Source: Cordilura impudica
Taxonomy: Eukaryota > Arthropoda > Insecta > Diptera > Scathophagidae
Assembly: GCA_963682025.1 (NCBI GenBank)
Contig: OY821518.1
Coordinates: 123,032,800-123,096,799, forward strand
Direction: 5' to 3'
DNA: 64,000 bases
Shown in pieces: positions 10,640 to 22,167 of this stretch. Each line of letters starts with the position of its first letter. Within the stretch, counting starts at the first letter, position 1. Made by a program: the position numbers and the translations under genes. Below the pieces are notes generated by a model. That model saw only the letters and a program-made list of their open reading frames with translations. It did no database searches and was not told where the DNA came from.

Positions 10640-12530
10640 ACTAGCAGTGCTCGAAACTCGAGTGCAATTTCTATGCAACTTAATTGCTCAACTTAGCCAA
10701 TTCACAAACCAACACTTTTTTGGTTTATTATTGTGAATGAAGATAACAAACTCATAAACAAACACATTAGCAAATTTAATAATTTTATATATGTGTTAGT
10801 AACAATTTTAAATGCAATGAACTCAAAATAAAGGAAAAAATTTAAAAACCTGTAAATCTGGTAAACAGCTAAAATGAAATTCCTTTCAAATAATATACAT
10901 TTGGTCAAAATCGGGATAAAACGGTAGAACAAAACATCGGTAATAAAAAGCGGCCTAGCCTATTAATATTATAGATAACATTATTCGATCCACTGATTTA
11001 AATTAAAATTATGTACCACATATTTCAATAAAATGTTATATCTTAAAAATTTAGAGTTCCTAGGCAAAAACGTATGCCATATTTGAATTCAGGACACCAA
11101 ATTAACTGCTCTAAATATCCCGGCAGAAAGCAGCTGTTGGCTTGTATTTGGACGTTTATTTATATTTGGGTGGAATTGAAATTTCAACTATAAATTTCGG
11201 ACAATATTCGGTTTAAATTGGGCTATGCAGAATTTATGATACCCTCCAACTGGATTTTACTTCTAAGTTGATATCTGTACTTTTTGCAATATGTAACCAA
11301 CTTAAACAAAATATTTGCAAAAATAGACCATTTGATAAACATAATACTAATTGTTACAATAATCACACTTTACAATTTTTAATATATTTTAGAGGCGTCT
11401 CCATATTTTAGGTCATATCTTGACATAGTGATGACCGATTTACCCCATTTTAAACGCTAACTTGCTCGAAGTAATGGTAATCAATACTGTAATAAAATGA
11501 CGCAGGTAAATAGTTTATTTTGTGAATCAGTGTAATTTGAACAGATAGACGGACGGACTGACAGCCGATAAAATGAACATCGACTCGAGTTGCTATAAGG
11601 GTCAAGAATTTATATATTTTTGGGGTCGCAAATGCAGTTTTCGATGCGCTACAAATGGAACGACAAACTAACATTTCCTCTGAAAAGTTTTGTGGCAGTT
11701 ATAACAAGGTTTAGCATAATTTTAACAAATTCGTAAACAATAACTCTTACCCATTTAAGGTAATTTTAGCTAATTTATTTTGATCAACCAACACTATAAT
11801 CCAAATTTTTAGTAAAATACTGTCTCTTTATTACCAGAATTTCATGTTACATCAAATACGTATGCAATACAATATTGACCAAGAAAATCTTTAATAGTTC
11901 ACTTAAAATAGGTGAAGATATTTTCTATATATGATAGCATCAACCTTTCGGCTAAATTTGGGGCAACAAAGATACCGTATGTATCACACATATCTACATG
12001 TTCCTTATACGTGTTCAAACAGTATGACTTTTACACAGTTTACTTATGTAAGGATTGTGCGTAAAAAAAATATATTTTTAAATAAAATTTTAATAACTTT
12101 TAAGCAAAGTAACCATTTTGAACAAAAATTACAACTAATTCATGATTAATAAAAAAGAGGAGATGCGATTTCTTGTGACAGATAAAAAAGTTTAAGTTAC
12201 CAACCGATATTGACCAAAAATATTCCATATGAAAGGCATTTATGTCCCGCTGTCCACCATATTTACAGATCTGCATCGTTTGGAACATTTTTTTTTTTCG
12301 ATTAAAATGCATTTAAATTTGCTACTAACATATACAGAAAACACATATTTAAGCTTCAAATAAAAAAACAATGCGATGGTGTGTGTGCGTGTTTGTTAAA
12401 TTTGAGTTGACTTGTGAGCAAACCTTTAGGCTCTTCCAGTTATATATCTTCTATGTGTTCAACAAATGTTTATAAATAATTTTAAAAAAAATTTTTCCTA
12501 TAACTTGCACTCGAATTTCGAGGGCTGGGC
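10640..12530. mobile_element. Non-autonomous element of family F with about 330-bp inverted ends
   Basis: The segment 10640-10965 is the reverse complement of 12150-12530. Shared blocks are the end palindrome around CTCGAAATTCGAGTGCAA, a GTGTTAGTAACAATTTAAATGC-like block, GTAAATCTG and GAAATCGC-like blocks. Single ends of the same family are at 47655-48005 (plus) and 40440-40590 (minus). The interior has no coding sequence but includes a dispersed repeat (11440-11680). It looks like a long-TIR MITE; the superfamily is unknown. Confidence 0.65.
11440..11680 (+). repeat. Dispersed repeat family E, copy 1
   Basis: It shares with 61280-61440 the order GACGGACGGAC, CATCGACTCGAGTTGCTATAAG, AATTTATATATTTT, GGGGTC and GGAACGACAAACTAAC. 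It is noncoding and lies within the interior of the family F element. Confidence 0.6.
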
Positions 12531-12917
12531 TCTGCCAATCATATATTATTTTGCAAACTTAATTGGGTTCTTTATGTTATTTTATATTTGTGATTTCTAT
12601 TCATTTGTTTTTATAATATTACTACTATTGTCATAATTTCTTTTGCAGGATAGAGACCATTGGCGAGGAAAATGTGTGGTCCTGTTGGTCTTCGCTTTTT
12701 AGGCAATTTATATATATCTTTGGGCATTACTTCTATAGAGTGAGATAAAAAAAATTTAACACTCGTTTTTATTGAATGTTTATTTTAATTTTTTCATTAA
12801 TTTGTTTTATATTTGGAAAATATATCTGTTTTTAAATTCAATTGCAGCCCTGTCCATTTGCTGTTACCTAAACTAAAATGAGTACTAGAATTAAAGAACG
12901 TACTTAAATTATTAAAT
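12531..12917. other. Intergenic DNA, no gene seen
   Basis: AT-rich DNA. A short frame after TTTTGCAG at 12650 reads DREHWRGKC, which could be a splice acceptor or the last residues of a LINE ORF, but it is too short to call. Confidence 0.4.
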
Positions 12918-13365
12918 ACTCGGTGTAACCCGGTATGCTTCGCTACCCCTCCCCCCCCGAATCGTAACGAAAAGGCTCACGCAAAGTCCCAAGGCTCTCA
13001 CTATTACAGTAATTCAGATATATAACACTAACATTAAGTTTGTATGGGGCCGCCACGCGCATTTGTCCAAATCTGCCCATTTTTTTATCTGAGTACTCAA
13101 GTTAGTTATATATGACCTGATACAAATTTGCAAAGCGCTCTCTATCATAGTACTTAATATATATGATATTAAAAATTTACTTTGTATGGAAGGTGTCACG
13201 CCCACTAAAAATATTTAAAAAAAATACAGCATGTAGCACTTCCCATATCCGCAGTAAGGCTCTGTGAAAATATTTCAGAAAGATCAGATGAGTAGTTACG
13301 GAGATTACCTTCTACAAACAAACAAACACACATTACCTCTTTATTATGCTACTAGTATAGATTCC
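12918..13365 (+). repeat. Family C modular repeat, short copy
   Basis: The copy begins CGGTGTAACCCGGTATGCTTCG and ends with GGAGATTACCTTCTACAAACAAACAAACACACAT and TATGCTACTAGTATAG. Between are two degraded modules built on TCACTATTACAGTA, CAGATATAT, TTTGTATGG and a CCACGCCC-type box. The ACCCGG start and the AAAC-repeat tail define the ends of this family. It has no coding capacity. Confidence 0.65.
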
Positions 13366-13536
13366 TTTATTTCGACACTTGCTGATATACAATGTTTTTT
13401 GCTTTTTCAAACAATTATTAGATTTTTCGACGTTCCTACCCTGAAGCAAGGTACATGTAGCTGCCCATGAGAAGAACATGGATTTTGAAAATTAGATCTG
13501 GCAACACATAACTATTGGCCTTGAACTTAAAATATC

Positions 13537-14668
13537 ATTTGGCAATTTTTCTTTTTTAGCGATTTGTGATTTTTCCCATTTTTGATTTTGAAGATTTTTA
13601 TTTTTTGGGCGATTTTTATTTTTCGCGATTTTTGGGTTTGGCGTGTTTTGATTTTGGCGATATATTTTCCACGACAAATCACATTGATAACTAGCTTCAT
13701 ATCTAATCCCATCCCGCCCAATTTTTATTGGACTATTCACATTAATATCTGATGGACTCATGCAAAATATCGAATCTTTCCCTTTTATAGAACACCAGTT
13801 ATATAATATTAGATATCTACTTTGCATGGGCGGTGGTACGCCCCTGCTTCGGTCACGACCATTTTTTTGTTCGACTAATCACACAAAGAATCTATGGGCT
13901 CACGCTAAGCCACAAAGCTCTCTCTTTTACAGTACTCCAGATATACGACATTAAATAGTTACTTTGCATGGGGAGTGCCACTCCCACTGGTGTGAACCCG
14001 CCATTTTTTGTCCGACTACTCATACTAAGATCTGATGGGGTCGTGCAAAGTGTCAAAGCTTTATACGGGCGGTGCCACGCCCTCTGCTCCGATCACGCCC
14101 ATTTTTGTCTAACTAATCACATGAATAACCTATGGGCTCACGCAAAGACTCCCAAGACTCTCACTATTACAGTACTCCAGATATGTGGCATTTTATATTT
14201 ACTTTGTATGGCAGGTGCCACGCCTATTGGTCCGATACTGCCCATTTTTGTTCGACTATTCACATTAATAATAGGTGACATCAGAAAAATTTGATAAGCT
14301 CTCTCCATCACAGTACTCGACATATGTAATATTGAATTATTACTTGTATGGGAGGTACCACGCCAACTTATCCGATCCCGCCCGTTTCTGGCGTAGCTAC
14401 TAATATTAACAATTGGTGACCTCTCACAAATTTGCAAAGCTCTCCCTATTATAATACTCAATATATGTATATGATATTAAAAATTTGCTTTGTGTGGGAG
14501 GTACCACGCCCACCAAAAATATTTAAAAAATTATACCCTATAGCACTTCCCATATCCGCAGTAAGACCCTGTGAAAATTTCAGGAAGGTCAGATGGGTGT
14601 ACGGAGATTACCTCCTACAAACAAACAAACAAACACACATTAACTGTTTATTATATTAGAAGATTAGT
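13537..14668 (+). repeat. Family C modular repeat, array of about seven modules
   Basis: Modules of about 140 bp recur with a box near 13838, 13980, 14075, 14218, 14358 and 14505. Each reads roughly: CTATTACAGTACTCCAGATAT, then TTACTTTGTATGGGAGGTG, CCACGCCC, TCCGATCCCGCCCATTTTTG, and ACTCACATTAATAAC. A GATTTTTG-rich run (13545-13680) precedes the modules. The end repeats the family tail: CCCATATCCGCAGTAAG, GGAGATTACCTCCTAC and AAACAAACAAAC. Modules are diverged, so the array is old. Confidence 0.75.
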
Positions 14669-14689
14669 GTAGGTTCTCAACAAAATCTA

Positions 14690-15960
14690 ACTGGGACCTG
14701 CATAAAGTTAGGCAATGAATCAAACGTCGGTCGTCAAACCGTTTCCAATATTATTAGAAAGAATCAGGGAAATTTGACCACTGGTAGAAAATCTGGTTCG
14801 CGAAGAATGATAGGTCCACCTGATGTTTGTAAGGCCAAGAAAAAAAATAAAGAATATTGAAAACAGTTCCCAACACATGTGATAGAAAAGCAGCCTGGTT
14901 AGCTTTGCTCTCCGAATAATTGGTGCAAAAGGCTAAATATATTGCAGGTTTGAAAACGTAGATAGTCCAAAAGGTGCCTGACAGGAACGCTGCAAACATT
15001 TAGAGTCTAAAAACAGAGCACGGGAATTGAAATCATATTCCATATAGAAATACTCATGCTGCTTAGCATGTCCCTTATATGGGTTTGTTTTTTTTTTTTT
15101 TCAAATATGATATGCATACCCTCTAATATTGTTCGAAATGGTCTAGAAGAGCTAAATTACAAATATTAAACCTTTTGGACAATGTTAACCCATGCCAAGA
15201 CTCGGTCAAAGTTTATATTTGGGGTCATATAAGGCTATATATGGAATTTCTAAAAAAAAAAACTTTTGATAGACAAATTTAATAACAACATTATGAAATA
15301 TGATAATTATTATAAAAACTACCCATCTGTAGCCAATACTAACCCTTTCGGGCCCACGTAAATTTGAATAATGCTGTACGATGAAACATATATAGAGATA
15401 GATTTTTGGCAGCTTCCGCGCCGACATTTTTATATCGCTGATGCTCGAGGAAATGCTAGAGATAAGTTTAGGACCCAAAGGCAGGCAATATTTTCAACAT
15501 AATTCATGATATGGATATGTAATAGAAAGTAACGGCGAAAAAAGCAAGTCATTTGTTACAGCAGGCTCTATATATACTTACACACATTCATATTAAGTAG
15601 TTTTCGAAAAAAGTCTGTTTTCCATTCATATGGGACCAACACAATGTGTTCACATATTTTCGACCTGATTTTACATTCGGCCACTACAGCAACAAAGGTC
15701 CTGAAAAAATAGGGTTTTGTACCAAGGAAAGCCAACGCTTCGAACTGTATGGAGCTTAGGCAAGTGGAGATTTTTTAGGCTCTTCGAAAAAGGTATTTGA
15801 AAGCACTATAGGTATTCCAAAATTTGGAAGCTTTTAAACGGCGATGGACTATCTAATAAAAAAATAAATTACTGAAACGACTATAAAATCCCTAATTCTG
15901 GAAAAGGTCCATAAACTTATACATAGTAATTAAAACTACTAAGGTTCAATGATTTCCTTA
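14690..15960 (+). pseudogene. Dead Tc1/mariner-type transposase
   Basis: An N-terminal helix-turn-helix remnant reads VSNIIRKNQGNLTTGRK (about 14738-14787). Further on, VQKVPDRNAANI (about 14969) matches the block between the DNA-binding and catalytic halves of mariner relatives. Near 15670-15880, broken frames give segments like LHSATTATKVL, FVPRKANASNCMEL and NLEAFKRRW, corresponding to the C-terminal catalytic third. Many stops and an unalignable middle show heavy decay. The element would have cut and pasted its own DNA at TA sites; no clear inverted ends remain. Confidence 0.6.
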
Positions 15961-16229
15961 CTATTACATTTTATGTATGTTAAGATTTTTCGATCTCACT
16001 CGTTATTCAGTTGGATGAATTTGCATATTCTGGTATGAAATTTACATTTGGTACCATTCATCAATCAATTTTTTGTAATGACATGATATAAGCTCTGTTA
16101 AAAATACACCTTGTTAGAAAGAACATTCGCCCATTCAACATAAATATTTAAATATTCATTGGAAAAACATTTAATGTAAAGTTTTTCAAATATTTGTATT
16201 GAAATATTTGTTCAAATAACATACATATA

Positions 16230-16376
16230 TGTGACCTTCTCCGATAAAAGGGACCTAGTGTGTCAAAAAACGGGTTGTGTCAAAAATGGTGGATTCTGGT
16301 ATCTAAAAGGGTGTAGAAACTTTAAATGCGTTTTTTTCTCAAAACTTAATTTTCCCTTTTCTCGGAGAAGGTCACA
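16230..16376. mobile_element. Small MITE with TIRs and TATA target duplication
   Basis: The ends TGTGACCTTCTCCGATAAAA and, on the other strand, TGTGACCTTCTCCGAGAAAA are inverted repeats of about 24 bp with one mismatch. They are flanked by TATA at 16226-16229 and 16377-16380. The body is 147 bp and noncoding. The TA-rich duplication suggests a Tc1/mariner-type mobiliser. Confidence 0.75.
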
Positions 16377-16470
16377 TATATTAAATAAAATATTTTTCTA
16401 CTAGGGAAATAATGTAACCATTAATTTACCAAGATCATTAAGATATACAACAGGATCAGGGTAAAAACGT

Positions 16471-16576
16471 ACGATGGAGTATGTTGACAGAATATAAGTA
16501 TATATATATATATATATTATATATATTTTATATATATATATATGGAGTACGATGGAGTATGTTGACAGAATATAAG

Positions 16577-16608
<32 letters not shown>

Positions 16609-16630
16609 ATATATATATATATATTTTGAC
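16471..16630 (+). repeat. Two 78-bp tandem units containing long TA runs
   Basis: ACGATGGAGTATGTTGACAG followed by AATATAAG and TA dinucleotides occurs at 16471 and 16549. The second TA run is longer than the first. It is a simple repeat likely to vary in length; the open frames across it are artefacts of TA runs. Confidence 0.8.
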
Positions 16631-16945
16631 AATATTTCATTTAAGATGTCTTTTAAAATTCTAATAATGTTGGCCATCACTGCTCAAAAGGGTTGTATTT
16701 ACTATAGATAAGTCGGAATATAATTAAGCATAATTCGAAAATTAAGTCTAACAATTTTATTCAATATATTTTGATTCAAGATCTTTAGATTAAAAATGTG
16801 TTGCATTCAATATATGCATTCAATTTACAGAATATATTTAAATTTATATTTTGACCTTAAAGAGGAATGTTTACCCGATTTTAATTAAATTTTCCCCAAA
16901 GTTTCCTTGACCCAGTAAAATTTCAATTTCATACATATATAAACA

Positions 16946-18447
16946 TACCAGCTATAACCCGCTGAAACTCGCTACACCCATCGTAACAAAATAAAAAATT
17001 GGGAAATATTTTGTATGTACACATTTTTGACGATTTTGGATTTTGGCAATTTTTGTTATACGTGATTTTCGGTATTGGCGATTTTTGATTTGGCGATTTT
17101 TATTTTTGATTCTCGATTGTAGGAATTTTTGATATTGACGATTTTTGGCTTCAGCGATTTTTGTTTTGTGCGATTTTTGATTTTGGTGATTTTTTATTCG
17201 CGATTTTCGATTTTTGGCGATTTTGTATTGTGAAGATTTTTGTTTTGTTCTGATTTTTGTTATTCCCGATTTGCGGTTCTAACAATTTTTATTTTCGGCG
17301 GTTTTTATTATTCGCGATTTTTGTGATTTTTGTTTTTCGCGATTATTGATCTTGGGGATTTTTGTTTTTTGCGATTTTTGGTTTTGGTGATTTTTGGTTT
17401 TGGCGATTTTTGTTATTCACGATTTTCGGTTTTTCGTGATTTTGAATTTTGCCGATTCCGCCCATATTTTCTGAGACTACTTACATTGATAGTTAATATA
17501 CCCGTACTTTCAAAATTTTCAAGACTTTCATTTTCATAGTACTTCATATATTTGTATAGGAGGTGCCACGCCCAGCGGCCTGATCCCGCCTATTTTTGTG
17601 CAACTTATCACATTAATATATCATGAACTTAGACAAAGTTCCAATGAATTTTCTTTTATAGTTTTCCAGTTATATGATATTAAATTTTTACTTTGTATGA
17701 GGGTAACACGTCCATTAGTCCGATCCAAGCCATTTTTTTTTGTCCGACTTTTCCGATTAATAACTTTTGAACTCAAGCAACGTTCCAAGACTTTAGAAAC
17801 CACAGAACTCCAGATATATGACATTCAATATTTACTTTGTATGGGGGTGCCACGTCCATTAGGCCGATCCCACCCATTCCTTCCGACTACTAACATTAAT
17901 AACCCATGAACTCAGACAAAGTTCCGACACTTTCACTATTACAGTATTCTACATATATGACATTAAATATTAAATTTGTATGGGGTCATATCATGCCCAC
18001 TTATCTGTTCCTGCCCATTTATTTGCGAGTACTAACATTGGTAACATATGAACTCACACTACGTCCTAAGACTTTATCTATTACAGTAATCCAGATATAT
18101 GATTTTTAATATTTACTTTATATTGGGGTGCCAAGCCCATTGTTTTTATCCCAACCATTTTTTTGCAACTCATCAAATTTGTTTAGTATGTACATGTACA
18201 TAGTTTCAGAACTGTTGCTGTCGTAGTATTCCAAATATTATATGTTAAAATGAGATCCACTTTATGGGGGGTGCCAAGCCCAGTAGAAAAATCCAAAAGT
18301 ATAGCCTATTTTTCCTTGCGGATAGGTAGTTACCTACTGCTAAAATTTCAAGACGATCGGTCCAGTGGCGTAGTCTCCTATAAACCACAAACAAACGTAC
18401 ATACGTACAAACAAATATACAAAACTCTATTTTTCTATATAAGATTA
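16946..18447 (+). repeat. Family C modular repeat, second large copy
   Basis: It starts ACCAGCTATAACCCGCTGAAAC and ends ACAAACGTACATACGTACAAAC followed by CTATATAAGATTA. The first part (17030-17460) is a degenerate run of GATTTTTG/GGCGATTTTTG units. The second part holds modules with the box near 17565, 17705, 17848, 17985, 18130 and 18270 (spacing about 140 bp). The module order matches 13537-14668. Noncoding. Confidence 0.75.
17030..17460 (+). repeat. Degenerate GGCGATTTTTG short-unit satellite
   Basis: More than twenty imperfect units of about 15-18 bp with core GCGATTTTTG follow one another. Related runs occur at 13545-13680 and, in the opposite orientation, at 57720-57870 and 61450-61530. 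It is a simple repeat that accompanies other repeats; the open frame at 17330-17539 is an artefact. Confidence 0.8.
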
Positions 18448-18449
18448 TC

Positions 18450-19327
18450 AAACGGAAGGACGGACAAAACTTCATAAAACGTGAACGTGAATTTATAAGA
18501 AACAATATTTCTGTTTTTTTGTTTTCATAATTATAAAAGGTCTCTTCATTTCCACCGAGCCAATAAAAGTAGGAGATAAAAAACACCAACATCATGCAAT
18601 TTTTTGTAGGACCCTAGTGGTCTTGTTCATACATTTAAAGATTGCGGAATCTACTGTATATAAGAATCAAGTATAAAAATTATTTGTTTATATTATTTGC
18701 TGTATGTTTTATTATCCTAGTTCTGATAACATCTTGGTTACTCTTAACTCGAGCTATGTGTAACCTAATTAGTAAAACTCCTTTTTACGATGTTCGGGTT
18801 AAGCAGGCCAATATACATAAAACAAAAGGATTTCTTGGAATTCTTTGTGTTTCTAAATACGACTTTTTAACAGCTATTTAGATAAGTTGTTAATTTCGTA
18901 ACGAAAATCATATAAAGTTTCTGTGTAAAATGCAATTTTTTTTGATCCAGGAAATGGATTTAAATCAAGTAATCTTTAACCTTAACAAAAAAATACATTC
19001 TTATGACATTCATGCAGTTACATGCATTGACAGCACCACAATCATACATCATTTTAAAGCCACCACGTACATATGAGAATGCAGTAATATATAACCTTCA
19101 TATTTATGTCTTTTCTTCAGAAAATACATTAATAATATTTTCATTTAGTTTTTATTATTTTTTTCATGATACCCAGCGAAAGTTTAAAAAAAAAAGCAAA
19201 CAATTTTTCTAAAAAAGGAATGGAAGAAAAGGAATTGTAAGAAAGCGCAAAAGATAAAAAATAACTTAAATTTTGTATATATGATTCAGACTCGAGGTTG
19301 AAACAACTATTTAAAAACTGCTTATAT
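18450..19327. other. Intergenic DNA, no gene seen
   Basis: AT-rich sequence with short chance open frames only. The 79-codon frame at 18642-18881 has a hydrophobic start but no recognisable family. Confidence 0.45.
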
Positions 19328-19620
19328 ATATGGGGCGTTTCATGTCAAGTGCACCAACTTTTGAAACCGATGTCTTCCGATCGGTATGAAATTTGCACCA
19401 AAGTTAATCCTATTGGATAGTAGTTTAGACACAATTTCTCAACAAGATCGGTTAAGATCTCTCTGAGTTAGAGGGGATCAAAATTTGACATTTTGGCCAA
19501 ACAGGTGTTTTTCTCATCCATGTAACTTATTACCTATTGTTCTTAGAAAATTTTCTCCAAAATAGTTTAGATAGCTATTTCTTCAATATTTTGGAAAAAA
19601 AATACTTAAAAAAAAATTTT
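19328..19620 (+). repeat. Transposon end, family H, copy 1
   Basis: This segment matches 37203-37460 over about 250 bp. It opens GGGGCGTTTCATGTCAAGTG, followed by CAACTTTTGAAACC, CTTCCGATCGG, TTTGCACCAA, CAAGATCGGT and TTAGATAGCTATTTCTTCA. At 37203 the same segment lies just upstream of a transposase-like relic of the unnamed family, so I read it as a terminal repeat of a related transposon. No partner end was found nearby. Confidence 0.6.
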
Positions 19621-20575
19621 TTTTTGACTTTTCTGTTGCTAAATCAAAGCATTTTTTGCCTTTTTTTCAAAAAGGGCATTTTTTTTTTTAATAAGAAAGC
19701 CTAGGATTCTTCCTTTAAGAGCTTTTTGGTCGCTTAGTGGGATAGAAGTGGGATATCTATAAAAACAAATGTTTCCTTTTACTCCTGCAAGAAACATAGG
19801 GCTACTTAGTTACCTTAAATTATTTTGCTGGGTTTTATTTACTGTTCTTATGGTATTGGTATTTTTATTCTGGTATTATTGCTTTCTTAGCCAACTTTTT
19901 AATGCAATAACAAACTTTACATTTGTTTGTTGTTCTTATTGTATTTTTTTTTTTTATCATGTTTGAGTTTCACGATAAGTACATAAAAACTTCGATCATA
20001 AATATATGACTTTTAATGTTCACATTCTTCAAAAGAAAAAAAAAAACATGTTAACAATACAATACAACAACAGAAGAACAGAACAGAAATCATAAATAAT
20101 ACACACACTCGTTAATGTCTTATAATGCAATGATTTATAACCTCAATAACAAGAAAACAGATAAAGGGATTTAATGAATATTAAAAATTTGTAAATCAGT
20201 TTTTTTTCCATAAGAAGAAATAAAGAATTTTATATGATTTTTTCTCATTGTAAGATGAATGAGGAAAAAATCATGAATGTGAGATTTATTCTTTTTAAAT
20301 GAGGTTGTCAATATATAGTTCAGGGGCATCTTAATGTAATTTAAATTATTTCGGCAAATTGCTTTGTAATATTTGTTTAGAGTTTCCAGCTATACGTTCT
20401 GATATTTCATTATTAGATATGCCAAGTAGTGGTTCCGGTGCTGTATGGTAAAAAATTAATTTAGCGGAAACATTTTATTATTTATTCCACCAATTTTGAC
20501 CCCATAAATTACCCCCCTTAAGTAGCTCTGAAGTTAGCGACAAATCTAGATGACATTATATATGTATATATATAA
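19621..20575. other. AT-rich stretch, no gene seen
   Basis: Poly-T tracts and short open frames only. The 65-codon frame at 19769-19966 is strongly hydrophobic but has no family signature and may be chance. Confidence 0.45.
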
Positions 20576-21800
20576 GGGTGGCCCTTCGTTATATGGAGGG
20601 AAAAAAGTGTTCAAACTGTCGGTCTCACCTTAGAAATATGCGAATAGCAATACAAAGTTTTGGGCCAATCAAAAAGCGTTTAGTCGTGGCGCAAAGCGAT
20701 TGAAAATTTCAAGTGTGTTTATATGGGGAAAATATGACTTTTTTTCAGATTTTACGAAAATTTCGTTCTATAATTTAATTTTTCCGACAAGCTGTTACAT
20801 TATTCGGGATCAGTATTAAACTGTGCTTTCAAAAGGCTATAAAACTTCAAACTCGCATGAAACCTCGCCAAGAAATAGCAAATGCCCCAGACCACTTTTG
20901 TGCCAAAAAAAACTAGGTCATGAAATTTGATGGCATTTTTTGAGAAATTGATTAAAGCCATGATTCTTTTTTGGTCTCTATACTAATAAGTACTCAGATA
21001 TGAAGTATTGTTTTATTACCACGTTGTTAACCTATTGCGCATTAAGACCGAAGAATGGAAATTTTTTTGATACAATTTTTAAAACTCCTTTTTCATGTTT
21101 GAAAAAATTTTCTTTAACAAAATTTAAAAAAATGAATCTATCACTTTAGGGTTTTATTAAATGTATATTGCAGATTAACTGTGTGAATTTTTAAGTAAAT
21201 CCCTCTCCCAGAATTTTTTTTACAAGGATTTTATTTTCGCGGATTTCGAGAAAAATTGGATTTTTGTGAAATATTCTGTAAATGTACTCTTTCTAAATAC
21301 TTTGTATCAAAAATTCATCACTTTTCTATTTGTAAATATTATATTTTATCTTAATAGCCTAGGGTTTCGGAAAAAAATAATATGACTCCAGTAACCCTTT
21401 TGGAATTGGGATCACATATGACCCCAAACTAATAAAAGACAATTTATTCAAAAAATTCAAATATTTTGTAAGTGCTGTCCAATTTTTAGATGCGACACCT
21501 AAAATATAATAACGAAATACGTAGAAGTTTCATTCCAAAAATTTGGGATAAATCCGAGAACGGTAACCCATTATTTGCCAAGGCCAGCTTTGGATTTTAA
21601 GATATATTAAAATAAAAATGACCTAAAACGAGTTTTTCTATTAAAATCGTTGATACCACTATTTAGAATTTAAGAAAAATAATTCGGTTAATTTTTATTT
21701 ATTTAATCATTCAGTGCTCCTGGTATCAAAATAATCCATTGTGATATATCTTTGGTGCAATTATCTGCTTATGGCTCGCGAATATAAATTAAAACAACTT
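20576..21800 (+). repeat. Left arm of the family B palindrome
   Basis: It runs from AGGGTGGCCC to AATTAAAACAACTT. Its reverse complement recurs as 22168-23390 with scattered point differences and few indels. A diverged copy of this arm forms 48044-49450. Confidence 0.85.
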
Positions 21801-22167
21801 TTAACCAATTTTGTTATAAACTTACTTTATGTAATAAAGTAACAGTTGAATTTGGTGGATATTGATAAAAAAACGTAAAAAAAAAAATTTAGGTCAATCG
21901 GTGAAGATGCCATTACTTATAATGGCTGACATTTTTTGATTTTTTGTAATCGGTCGCTTTATATTATCTTCAATGTCACCTACATGTTCTGAAACTTCTA
22001 CCATTTTATTTCCCAGTTTTAAATAGTTTATTAAATATAAGTAAATTTCAAATATAATAATATATATAAAAGGGTATATTAAATTAATAGTACTCTTAAT
22101 GGGATAAATTACAAAATTAAATCAAAGTGAATTTCAAAAAACGTCCTATTTTTTAGACATATGACTT

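Noticed and set aside
12650..12700. Possible exon after TTTTGCAG (DREHWRGKC)
   Set aside because: Fewer than 20 codons are open and no donor or neighbouring exon is recognisable; it may be the last codons of a LINE.
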